From Pseudonocardia sp. CNS-004 (lineage in GTDB: Bacteria; Actinomycetota; Actinomycetes; Mycobacteriales; Pseudonocardiaceae), in contig MKJV01000156.1 in assembly GCA_001942185.1 (NCBI GenBank), forward strand, positions 1 to 64,000: a stretch of 64,000 nucleotides of DNA, in the 5' to 3' direction. Shown one piece after another: positions 57,274 to 64,000 of the stretch (position 1 is the stretch's first letter; every line of letters starts with the position of its first letter). Under the pieces are notes generated by a model, which saw only the letters and a list, made by a program, of their open reading frames with translations, did no database searches and was not told the DNA's origin. The position numbers and the translations under genes were made by a program.

Positions 57274-58289
57274 ATGCTGTTGACCCACCGCATCCGTCTT
57301 GCCGTTCTACCGGTCGTGCTCAGCGTGGTGCTGGCGGCGTGCGGGGGTGGGGCGAGCGAGAGCAGTGCTCCCGCGTCGCCGTGCGACACCTCGGAGGACT
57401 TCCCGCGCCGCCCGATCGAGCTGATCGTGCCGTGGGCGGCGGGGGGTGGCACCGACAGCGTCGCCCGGTTCATCGGCACACAGCTGGCGGAGCGGCTCGG
57501 CACCCAGGTCAACGTCGTCAACCGGACGGGCGGCAGCGGGGTGGTCGGGCACAGCGCGATCGCCACGGCGCGCCCGGACGGCACCACGATCGGGTTGGCC
57601 ACCGTCGAGATCACGATGATGCACTGGCAGGGGCTCACCGACCTCACCTACGAGCAGCTCACCCCGATCGGCCTGGTCAACAACGACCCGGCGGGCGTCA
57701 CGGTCCGCACCGACGCCCCGTGGGGCGACGTGTCGCAGCTGCTCGCCGAGGCGGGTGCGCAGCCCGGCGCCATCACCGCGTCCGGCACGGGCCGGGGCGG
57801 GATCTGGGACCTCGCGCGCGCCGGCATGCTGCTCGACGCGGGCCTCGCGCCCGATGCGATCCGCTGGGTTCCCAGCGAGGGTGCGGCGCTGCGCTGCAGG
57901 AGCTGGTGGCAGGCGGGATCCACGTCTCCACGGCGAGCCTCGTCGAGAACCAGACGATGATCGAGGCCGGGCGGGCCAAGGCCCTCGCCGTCATGGCGGA
58001 GGAGCGGGACCCGAAGTTCCCGGACGTGCCGACGCTGCGTGAGCAGGGCATCGACTTCACGATGGCGGCCTGGCGGGGCATCGCGGGCCCGGAGGGGCTG
58101 CCCGAGGACGTGGTCGGCGAGCTGAGCTGCCACCTCGACGGGATCGTGCACAGCCCCGCGTACGAGGAGTTCATGGGCACCGCGGGCTTCGGGATCGTGT
58201 GGCGCGGGGCGGAGGACTTCGGCGCGTACCTCGCGGAGCAGGACGCGGAGAAGGGCGAGATCATGCGTGCCGCGGGGCTCGCCTCGTGA
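57274..58289 (+). CDS. tctC: Tripartite tricarboxylate transporter binding lipoprotein TctC (frame broken near 57885)
   Basis: About 338 residues after repair. Lipoprotein signal with lipobox LAACG; body with the TctC/Bug features RPIELIVPWAAGGGTDSVARFI, VNRTGGSGVVGHSAIATARPDG and FPDVPTLREQGIDF. The ATG at 57274 fits the signal peptide; upstream start 57208 would add a non-signal extension. One base is missing near 57885. It captures a di- or tricarboxylate and feeds TctAB. Its stop overlaps the tctB start (GTGA). Confidence 0.9.
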
Positions 58290-58756
58290 CGGCGGTCTCC
58301 TGGCGCAACGACGTCGTCGGCGGGCTGCTCGCCGCCGTGCTCGGCGCGGCGGTGGTGCTGCACGTGCGCACGTTCCCCGAGCTCCCGGACGGTCAGCCGG
58401 GGCCTGCGCTCTTCCCCGGCGTCGTCGGTGCGCTGCTGGTGCTGTTCGGGTTGGCGCTCGTCGTGCGTGCGGTGCTCGCGAGGGGTCTGCCGTCCGCGGA
58501 GCCGGATGTGGCGGTCACCACGCAGGGGCGGGTGCGCGCGCTCGCGGTGCTCGGGCTCGTCGTGGTCTACCTGCTGCTGGCCGAGACGCTCGGGTTCGGC
58601 CTGACGATGGGGGTGCTGCTGTTCCTGCTCATGTGGCTGCTGGGCGCCCGCCCGGTGGTCGCGGTGATCGCTGCCGTGGCCACGACCGGGTTCGTCCTGC
58701 TGGTGTTCGAGGAGCTGCTCCTCGTGCCGCTTCCCCAAGGTCCACTCGGGTGGTAA
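58286..58756 (+). CDS. tctB: Tripartite tricarboxylate transporter small membrane subunit TctB
   Basis: 156 residues with four membrane helices: VVGGLLAAVLGAAVVLHV, GPALFPGVVGALLVLFGLAL, ALAVLGLVVVYLLLAETLGF and the last VVAVIAAVATTGFVLLVFEEL. The GPALFP segment after the first helix is typical. GTG start overlapping tctC. In most operons tctB and tctA overlap or nearly touch; here a 164-bp palindrome separates them. Confidence 0.9.
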   Translation: MTAVSWRNDVVGGLLAAVLGAAVVLHVRTFPELPDGQPGPALFPGVVGALLVLFGLALVVRAVLARGLPSAEPDVAVTTQGRVRALAVLGLVVVYLLLAETLGFGLTMGVLLFLLMWLLGARPVVAVIAAVATTGFVLLVFEELLLVPLPQGPLGW

Positions 58757-58759
58757 CGA

Positions 58760-58923
58760 AGTGCCCCCCACCGAAGATCCGCCACACATCTCGACGGCCC
58801 AGCTTCCCGCTGGGCGCACCGGGGAGCCGGCCGAGTACGCCCGGTACGAGGCCGGCTCCCCTGCACACCCAGCGGAAACCTGGATCCGCCGATATGCGCA
58901 ACGGACCTCCGGTGGGGGGCACT
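58760..58923. repeat. 164-bp imperfect palindrome between tctB and tctA
   Basis: The element starts 3 bases after the tctB stop with AGTGCCCCCCACCG and ends one base before the tctA start with its exact complement CGGTGGGGGGCACT. The arms continue to pair imperfectly inward (CCCGCTGGGCG with CACCCAGCGG) and meet at a perfect 12-pair core GGGGAGCCGGCC/GGCCGGCTCCCC (58821-58832, 58850-58861) with a 17-base loop. The 3' arm supplies the G-rich ribosome site of tctA. The 5' arm can also form its own hairpin GCCCAGC-TTCCC-GCTGGGC. Confidence 0.88.
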
Positions 58924-58924
58924 A

Positions 58925-60430
58925 GTGGGTGACTTCGCGACGGCGCTGGGGATGCTCGCCGACCCCACGCTCATCGTGGTCGTGCTCGCCTCGGCGGTGT
59001 ACGGCCTGTTCATCGGGGCCATCCCGGGTCTCTCGGCGACGTTGGCGACGGCGCTGCTGGTGCCGTTCGTGTTCTTCCTCGACCCGCTGCCCGCGATGGC
59101 AGCGGTGATCACGATGTCGGCGATGGCGATCTTCGCGGGCGACCTGCCGTCGGCGCTGGTGCGCATGCCGGGCACGCCGGCGAGCGCGGCCTACACCGAG
59201 GACGCCTACCTGCAGACCAGGGCGGGCCACGGAGCGAGGGCGCTCGGTGTGGCGCTGGTCGGGTCGGTGATCGGCGGGATCGTCGGTGCGGTGGTGTTGA
59301 TGGTGGCGGCGCCGCTGCTGGCGGAGTTCGCGCTGCTCTTCACGTCGTACGAGTACTTCTGGGTCGCGGTGCTCGGCCTGACCGCCTCGGTGATCATCTC
59401 CGGGGACTCGCAGATCAAGGGCGCGATCTCGCTGCTCATCGGGCTGCTGCTGGCCACGGTCGGGATCGACATCGCGCTGGGGTACGCGCGGTTCACGTTC
59501 GGCAGCGTCGACCTCTTGCAGGGCATCAGCTTCATCCCGGCGATGATCGGGCTCTTCGGGCTGTCGGAGGTGCTGCGCAACGCGATGCGGCCCAGCGGCC
59601 CGGTGGAGGTCATCCGCCTGCGCACCGCGGGCATGTTCCGCGAGACGGCGCGCACGCTGCGGCGGTACTGGAAGGGCGTCGTCAGCGGGAACGTCATCGG
59701 GAGCGTCATCGGGGCGCTGCCCGGCGCGGGCGGTGACATCGCGGCCTGGGTCTCCTACGCCACCACGAAGAACACCTCGGAGGAGGCGCACCGCTTCGGC
59801 AAGGGCGAGGGGCACGTCGAGCCGATCGTGTCGGCGGGCTCGGCCAACAACGCCGCGCTGGCCTCGGCCTACGTGCCGACGCTCGTGTTCGGCATCCCCG
59901 GTGACACGATCACGGCGATCCTGCTCGGGGTGCTGCTGGTGAAGGGTGTCCAGCCCGGGCCGGAGCTGTTCAACTCCGACCCCTCGCTGCTCTACGGCAT
60001 CTACCTGATCTTCATCGTGGCGAACCTGTTGCTGATTCCGCTCGGCTACCTGGCGATCCGGGGCAGCGGGTGGCTCCTGCGTGTTCCCCCGTCGGTGCTG
60101 ATGCCGATGATCGTGGCGTTCTGCGTCGTCGGCTCGTTCTCGATCAACAACGGCTACCTCGAGATCGTGATCATGCTCGTGCTCGGGGTGCTCGGCTACC
60201 TGCTGGAGAGATCCGGCTTCCCGCTGGCGCCGGTGGTGCTCGGGCTCGTGCTGGGGCCGATCGTCGAGAAGAACTTCATGCAGAGTGTGATCAAGACGAA
60301 CTGGGACCTCACCCAGTTCGTGACCCGGCCGATCAGCGCGGTGCTGATGGGCCTGACCGTGCTGGCGCTCCTCTACCCGACCCTGCGCAACCTGCTGCGC
60401 CGCCGCCAGGCCGTTGACGTCTCCGGGTGA
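58925..60430 (+). CDS. tctA: Tripartite tricarboxylate transporter large membrane subunit TctA
   Basis: 501 residues, about 11-12 membrane helices. Signature near the N-terminus: YGLFIGAIPGLSATLATALL; later MPGTPASAAYTEDAY, GALPGAGGDIAAWVSY and NNAALASAYVPTLVFGIPGDTI, all characteristic of TctA. It forms the transport path powered by an ion gradient. The GTG at 58925 abuts the palindrome, whose last arm contains GGTGGGGGG as the only ribosome-site candidate. Confidence 0.95.
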   Translation: MGDFATALGMLADPTLIVVVLASAVYGLFIGAIPGLSATLATALLVPFVFFLDPLPAMAAVITMSAMAIFAGDLPSALVRMPGTPASAAYTEDAYLQTRAGHGARALGVALVGSVIGGIVGAVVLMVAAPLLAEFALLFTSYEYFWVAVLGLTASVIISGDSQIKGAISLLIGLLLATVGIDIALGYARFTFGSVDLLQGISFIPAMIGLFGLSEVLRNAMRPSGPVEVIRLRTAGMFRETARTLRRYWKGVVSGNVIGSVIGALPGAGGDIAAWVSYATTKNTSEEAHRFGKGEGHVEPIVSAGSANNAALASAYVPTLVFGIPGDTITAILLGVLLVKGVQPGPELFNSDPSLLYGIYLIFIVANLLLIPLGYLAIRGSGWLLRVPPSVLMPMIVAFCVVGSFSINNGYLEIVIMLVLGVLGYLLERSGFPLAPVVLGLVLGPIVEKNFMQSVIKTNWDLTQFVTRPISAVLMGLTVLALLYPTLRNLLRRRQAVDVSG

Positions 60431-60481
60431 GGGGTCCAGGATCCACCAGACATCTGATGAGTTGGGCCCGAGAGGACGAGG

Positions 60482-61879
60482 ATGTCCGAGAACACCGAGC
60501 GGTCGACCACGGTCGACCCATACACGCTCACCCCGGACGGGATCAAGGAACCGCCCGTGGGATGGCGGGAGAGCGCCCGCTACTTCGGTCCCGGGCTGAT
60601 CCTCAGCGCGTCGATCGTCGGCTCGGGTGAGCTGATCGCCACCACGACGCTCGGTGCGCAGGCCGGGTTCGTCCTGCTCTGGCTGGTGATCATCAGCACG
60701 CTGGTGAAGGTCGCGGTCCAGATCGAGCTGGCGCGCTGGACGATCGCGACCGGCCAGCCCGCCCTCACCGGCTACGCGAAGGTCCCGCCACGGATCGGCG
60801 GGATCGGCTGGGTGAACCTGCTGTGGGCGGTGCTGGCCCTGTCGAAGCTGCTGCAGCTCGGCGGGATCATCGGCGGTGTCGCCGTGGCCTTCAGCATCCT
60901 GCTGCCGATCGGCGGCGACCCGCTCGGCTTCACATCGCTGCTGATCTGGACCTCCGTCATCGCGATCGGCAGCATCGCGATGCTGTACTCGAACCGCTAC
61001 TCGCTCATCGAGCGCGGTGCCGTCGCGTTGGTGGTGATCTTCAGCGCGGTCACGGTGCTCATCGCACTCGGCCTGCCGGCCACTCCGTTCGCCTACTCGG
61101 CCGGCGACATCGGCAGCGGTCTGATGTTCCTCATCCCCGCCGGCACGCTCGGGGCGGCGCTGGCGATGTTCGGCATCACGGGCGCGGCGCGACGAGATCA
61201 CCTTCTACACCTACTGGTGCGTCGAGAAGGGCTATGCCCGCTGGGTGGGTCCGAACGACGGCAGCGAGGAGTGGGTTCGCCGGGCCAACGGCTGGATCAG
61301 GGTCATGTACAAGGACGCGATGGTGTCGTGGGTGATCTACACCTTCGGCACGCTGGCGTTCTACCTGATGGGCGCGGCCGTGCTGCAGCCACAGGGCCTC
61401 GTGCCCGAGGCAACGGGATGATCACCACGCTGTCCCGGATCTACACCGACACGCTGGGCGAGTGGGCGAGTGTCGTCTTCCTGGTCGGCGCGATCGCGGT
61501 GCTCGGCTCGACGATGTGGGCGGCGATCCCCAGCTGGGCGCGGATGTACACGAACCTGCTCGCCACGTTCGGGGTGCTGGACTGGCAGGACCCGGTCGCC
61601 CGCCTGAAGTGGATCCGGATCTTCACCGTGGCGCTGCCCATCCTGTGGGCGGTCTTCTACCTGACGATCCAGTCCCCGGTGATCATGGTGCAGATCGCGG
61701 GCGTGATGACCGGGATCTTCCTGGTCGGCGTCGTGTGGGCGGTGTACTGGCTGCGGAAGAACGAGACGGATCCCCGGTTGCACGGCGGGCGCGCATTCGC
61801 CGTGTTCCTGGGGATCAGCAGTGTGGCGATCGCGTTGCTGGGCATCTACTCACTGGCGAACGTCATCGGCATCGTCTAG
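60482..61879 (+). CDS. NRAMP-fold transporter lacking canonical metal ligands (frames broken near 61188 and 61409)
   Basis: About 466 residues after repair, 11 membrane helices. As read it is one open frame, but residues ~237-310 are garbled by two compensating frame changes. The alternative frame gives DEITFYTYWCVEKGYARWVG and AMVSWVIYTFGTLAFYLMGAA. The first helix reads GPGLILSASIVGSGELIATT where metal-transporting NRAMPs have DPGN, and the sixth helix has GADEIT in place of the MPH motif. The fold matches but the manganese/iron site is absent, so another substrate is likely. It follows tctA by 51 bases. Confidence 0.75.
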   Translation: MSENTERSTTVDPYTLTPDGIKEPPVGWRESARYFGPGLILSASIVGSGELIATTTLGAQAGFVLLWLVIISTLVKVAVQIELARWTIATGQPALTGYAKVPPRIGGIGWVNLLWAVLALSKLLQLGGIIGGVAVAFSILLPIGGDPLGFTSLLIWTSVIAIGSIAMLYSNRYSLIERGAVALVVIFSAVTVLIALGLPATPFAYSAGDIGSGLMFLIPAGTLGAALAMFGITGAARRDHLLHLLVRREGLCPLGGSERRQRGVGSPGQRLDQGHVQGRDGVVGDLHLRHAGVLPDGRGRAAATGPRARGNGMITTLSRIYTDTLGEWASVVFLVGAIAVLGSTMWAAIPSWARMYTNLLATFGVLDWQDPVARLKWIRIFTVALPILWAVFYLTIQSPVIMVQIAGVMTGIFLVGVVWAVYWLRKNETDPRLHGGRAFAVFLGISSVAIALLGIYSLANVIGIV

Positions 61880-62210
61880 CCAGCGTCCGGTCGAGCTGTG
61901 CCGCACTCGGCCGGTGGCCGTGGACGGTCACGGCCGGGGTGCTGGGCCGGCCGGTGGCTCGTGATCGCCGGAAGTGGTGCGTGGGCGAATGGTCTGTCGT
62001 CGTGCCACCACTGTCGACGATCGACGTGCACGTGATCGGCGGAAGTGGTGCCAGGGCGTCACGTCCGGCGGTCTCGAACCACTTCCGGTGATCACACTCC
62101 GGTTGGCTGGGGCCGGCGTCATGCGCGGCTGGGCGGCGCACCCGGCGAGGGCGCTGTGGCGCCGGCCGGACCGATCATGGTGTTCCGTGACGCGCCGAAC
62201 GTCATCGGGA
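61880..62210. repeat. Intergenic region with direct and inverted repeats (GTGATCGCCGGAAGTGG family)
   Basis: The gap between the NRAMP-like gene and the convergent gntR gene carries two direct copies, GTGATCGCCGGAAGTGGTGC (61961-61980) and GTGATCGGCGGAAGTGGTGC (62032-62051), and an inverted copy CCACTTCCGGTGATCAC (62079-62095). Copies 2 and 3 can pair as a hairpin. No gene is supportable here. The arrangement is typical of dispersed palindromic elements or of paired termination structures. Confidence 0.8.
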
Positions 62211-62930
62211 TCATCTAGCCGCGCGGCCCGTGGGGTCGAGGTAGTGCTCCACGTCCTCTTCCGTCTGCTGCAGGTGGGCCTCCATCGCGGCCCTGGCCTG
62301 CACGGGGTCGCCCGCCTCGATCGCGCGCAGGATCGCGGCGTGGCGGTCGAGGGCGTGGCTGCGGAAGTCCCGCACGGCCGACGTCTCCTGGCGCATCGCG
62401 CGCAGCACGGACGTGAGGGGTTCGAAGAGGGCGTCGAGGAACACGTTGTCGGCCGCGTCGAACAGCGCCTCGTGGAAGGCGAGGTCGGCTTCGGCGGCGG
62501 CGGCGGCGTCCTCGCGGGCGTGCCCGTCGAGCATCTTCCGGTGCAGCGACCGGAGGCGCTCGAGGTGCGACTCCTTGCGGCGGACCGCGGCGAGCTCGAC
62601 GATCGCGACCTCGACGGCGCGGCGGGCCTCCATCAGCCTGCGGGGGAGCAGCAGCGGGTCGCCTCCGGCCCGGCTGCGGGCCAGCAGCAGCCTGCCGTCC
62701 AACGGTGACCACAGGCGGGTCGGGTTCACGAGCGTGGAGCGGCCCTGTTGCACGTCGAGCACCCGGGTGGGGACGAGCGAACGGATCGCCTCGCGCACGG
62801 TGAGACGGCTGACGCCGAACCTGGAGGCCAGGTCGGACTCGCTCGGCAACGGCCCGCCGATGGGGAACGTGCCGTCGAGCACGAGGTCGAGCAGCTGTTC
62901 GGCAACAACATCGGCTCGCCCGGGGCGCAT
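62211..62930 (-). CDS. GntR-family regulator with FCD domain
   Basis: 239 residues. N-terminal winged helix: VVAEQLLDLVLDGTFPIGGPLPSESDLASRFGVSRLTVREAIRSL in parts. The FCD effector domain follows, with DLAFHEALFDAADNVFLDAL and the metal-binding histidine pattern ending ALDRHAAILRAIEAGDPVQA. FCD regulators respond to carboxylates and sugar acids, so it is a good candidate for controlling the adjacent Tct/NRAMP-like genes. ATG at 62930. Confidence 0.92.
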   Translation of the reverse strand: MRPGRADVVAEQLLDLVLDGTFPIGGPLPSESDLASRFGVSRLTVREAIRSLVPTRVLDVQQGRSTLVNPTRLWSPLDGRLLLARSRAGGDPLLLPRRLMEARRAVEVAIVELAAVRRKESHLERLRSLHRKMLDGHAREDAAAAAEADLAFHEALFDAADNVFLDALFEPLTSVLRAMRQETSAVRDFRSHALDRHAAILRAIEAGDPVQARAAMEAHLQQTEEDVEHYLDPTGRAAR

Positions 62931-63229
62931 CTGTACACCCTAGAGGGGGTAACGGGTTCGTGACCGAGAGCACCCCACGTGACCCTCCTCGCACGGTGGC
63001 CCGGGTGGGGCGCCGAGCGGTCCGTCGCGGAGTCTGCGCAGGTGGGAGCGCCGAACGGCGGCTGTCCGCCGTTCCACCGCCTACCCTTCGGTAAGGCACC
63101 ACTCACGGATCACTCGGGCCCGCTCGGCGTACGGACCACCGGTACGCCGACCCCGGTGGTGCGCGTGGGAGTTGACTCTGCGATGGATCGTTCGTTCCTG
63201 GGGCGGGGCGACGACCGGTCGAGGGGGAC
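62931..63229. other. Divergent promoter region between gntR and the hypothetical gene
   Basis: About 300 bases without a supportable gene. It contains a perfect inverted repeat TCGGCGTAC (63124-63132) / GTACGCCGA (63142-63150) with a 9-base spacer, and the palindromic CCCTAGAGGGGG near 62938 just upstream of gntR, either of which could be an operator. No sigma-factor consensus was identified with confidence. Confidence 0.5.
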
Positions 63230-63756
63230 ATGTTGCAGATGGTCGCGGTGCCGGAGATGCCTGTCTCCGAGCCGGTGGCGGACACCACCACCGGCAGTTC
63301 CGCCGTTCCTGCGTCCCGTGCCGTGGCGGTCACGGTCAGCCCGATGGAGCTGCTCCGTCCGGAGTCCCATCTGGCCGAGCTCGTCGCCGGGTTCCCGCAG
63401 GTCGAGCTGCTCGTGGCGGCCGACGACAGCAGGGCCGACCCGGAGGACGACATCGACCGCCAGGGCGAGGAGCTGCGGGCGAGTGCCGCCAGGCTCGGCC
63501 TTTCCGGGCTCGCGCTGCACCGGCTCGGGCTGCCGAGCCCGCTGCCTGCCACGGCGGAGAACGACCTGGTGGCCGCGATGAGCGAGCTGGTGGCTTCGAT
63601 CCCGAGCCGGGCGTGTACTGCCTCGCCCCGGCCTCGGCGCCCTCCGACCCGGCGCGTGGCGTCGTGGAGCGCGCCGCGCAGCGGATCGCCCGCGTGTACG
63701 GCATCCCGCTGCTGCGCTACCGCTGCCTGGAACTGGCCGTCGTCACGGGCGACTGA
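63230..63756 (+). CDS. Conserved hypothetical protein (frame broken near 63597)
   Basis: About 175 residues after repair. It begins at an ATG after a GAGGGGG ribosome site. The conserved part is MELLRPESHLAELVAGFPQV through RQGEELRASAARLGLSGLAL, then after restoring one G near 63597, EPGVYCLAPASAPSDPARGV and RIARVYGIPLLRYRCLELAVV. The acidic/hydrophobic pattern suggests a soluble globular protein; I do not recognise the family. A perfect hairpin follows and the next gene is a convergent whiB. Confidence 0.65.
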
Positions 63757-63767
63757 ACGCGCAAGGT

Positions 63768-63793
63768 GGGGCGGGTTCCGCGGAACCCGCCCC
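63768..63793. terminator. Perfect 26-base palindrome between convergent genes
   Basis: GGGGCGGGTTCCG (63768-63780) is followed directly by its exact complement CGGAACCCGCCCC (63781-63793), a 13-pair stem without a spacer. It lies between the stop of the hypothetical gene and the stop of the convergent whiB gene, so it is a bidirectional terminator candidate. Confidence 0.8.
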
Positions 63794-63810
63794 GTCGTCG
63801 TGGATGGTGC

Positions 63811-64000
63811 TCAACTGGCCATGGCGATGCCGCGCTGTTCGAGGATCACCCGGCGTTCGGCCTCCGCCAGACCGCCCCACACGCCGAACGGCTCGCGGGT
63901 CTGTAGGGCGAACTCACGGCACTGGTCCATCACCGGGCACCGCCTGCACACTTCCTTGGCCTGAGCGGTGCGTCGCGCTCGCGACGGGTTGCGCTCCCCG
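63811..64000 (-). CDS. WhiB-family iron-sulfur regulator, C-terminal part (partial)
   Basis: The frame enters from the right edge and stops at 63811-63813. The visible 62 residues contain AKEVCRRCPVMDQCREFAL, giving three of the four cluster cysteines in the C-x2-C-x5-C pattern, and the GVWGGLAEAERRVI turn that defines WhiB proteins. The first cysteine is beyond the window. WhiB proteins bind a 4Fe-4S cluster, sense NO or oxygen and act with sigma factors. The paralogue group cannot be fixed from this part. Confidence 0.92.
   Translation of the reverse strand, partial: GERNPSRARRTAQAKEVCRRCPVMDQCREFALQTREPFGVWGGLAEAERRVILEQRGIAMAS

Overview
The window is a contiguous, very GC-rich, densely coding chromosomal segment from an actinobacterium. 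Gene content and order point to the Pseudonocardiales (Pseudonocardia-like): many GTG starts, a WhiB protein, an RsbW/SigF pair, a ShbA/SigD-type sigma factor, and a dinG-pncB-clpS-DUF2017-mec-cysO-cysM-rhomboid-murI-MBL-rph-rdgB block in the order known from Mycobacterium tuberculosis Rv1329c-Rv1341. The taxon is inference. No rRNA, CRISPR array, prophage or insertion sequence was seen. One caveat affects the whole window: about 30 conserved genes or gene parts are broken by an apparent single-base gain or loss, nearly always loss of one G or C in a short G/C run. I treat these as probable sequencing indels. Such genes are annotated as one CDS spanning both frames, with the approximate break position.

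Layout. 0-4.2 kb: end of ctaD, serB, a SEC-C protein and a Pth2-type peptidyl-tRNA hydrolase. 4.1-9.7 kb: an iron (siderophore) uptake cassette with a DtxR/IdeR-type iron box, a binding lipoprotein, an AraC regulator and two fused permease-ATPase subunits. 9.7-11.1 kb: an SDR and a divergent MarR sharing twin operators. 11.1-25.8 kb: the conserved housekeeping block (helicase, NAD salvage, CysO-dependent cysteine synthesis, murI, RNase PH, RdgB), with a thioesterase, a VapBC module and pncA between dinG and pncB. 25.9-29.5 kb: a CMD protein, a VTT membrane protein, an unusual tRNA overlapped by an HNH endonuclease gene, a YjbR protein and a TPR protein. 29.6-36.1 kb: a carbohydrate locus (ABC importer, PfkB kinase, divergent DeoR regulator and GH4 glycosidase).

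36.2-41.0 kb: two overlapping sigma factors, Bcp peroxiredoxin, a DUF3618 protein, a ferredoxin reductase and RsbW-SigF. 41.1-49.3 kb: an apparent single operon carrying the nickel-pincer cofactor genes larE-larB-larC, a LarA-family racemase/epimerase, an altronate-dehydratase-family protein, an SDR and an IlvD/Edd-family dehydratase. This is the most interesting system in the window: a predicted nickel-pincer-dependent sugar-acid pathway. 49.5-54.2 kb: a MacAB-like efflux system. 54.2-57.1 kb: an Rpn-type nuclease, a small Cys protein, a PDZ-domain remnant and a 2-hydroxyacid dehydrogenase. 57.2-62.9 kb: a TctCBA tripartite carboxylate transporter with a 164-bp palindrome between tctB and tctA, an NRAMP-fold transporter lacking the usual metal ligands, and a GntR/FCD regulator. 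63.2-64.0 kb: a conserved hypothetical gene and the end of a whiB gene.

Non-coding structure is rich. Palindromic repeats occur between genes at 14.1, 22.2 and 25.8 kb, direct and inverted repeats at 62.0 kb, and hairpins at several convergent gene ends. Functional calls rest on recognising family motifs by eye. No database search was run.
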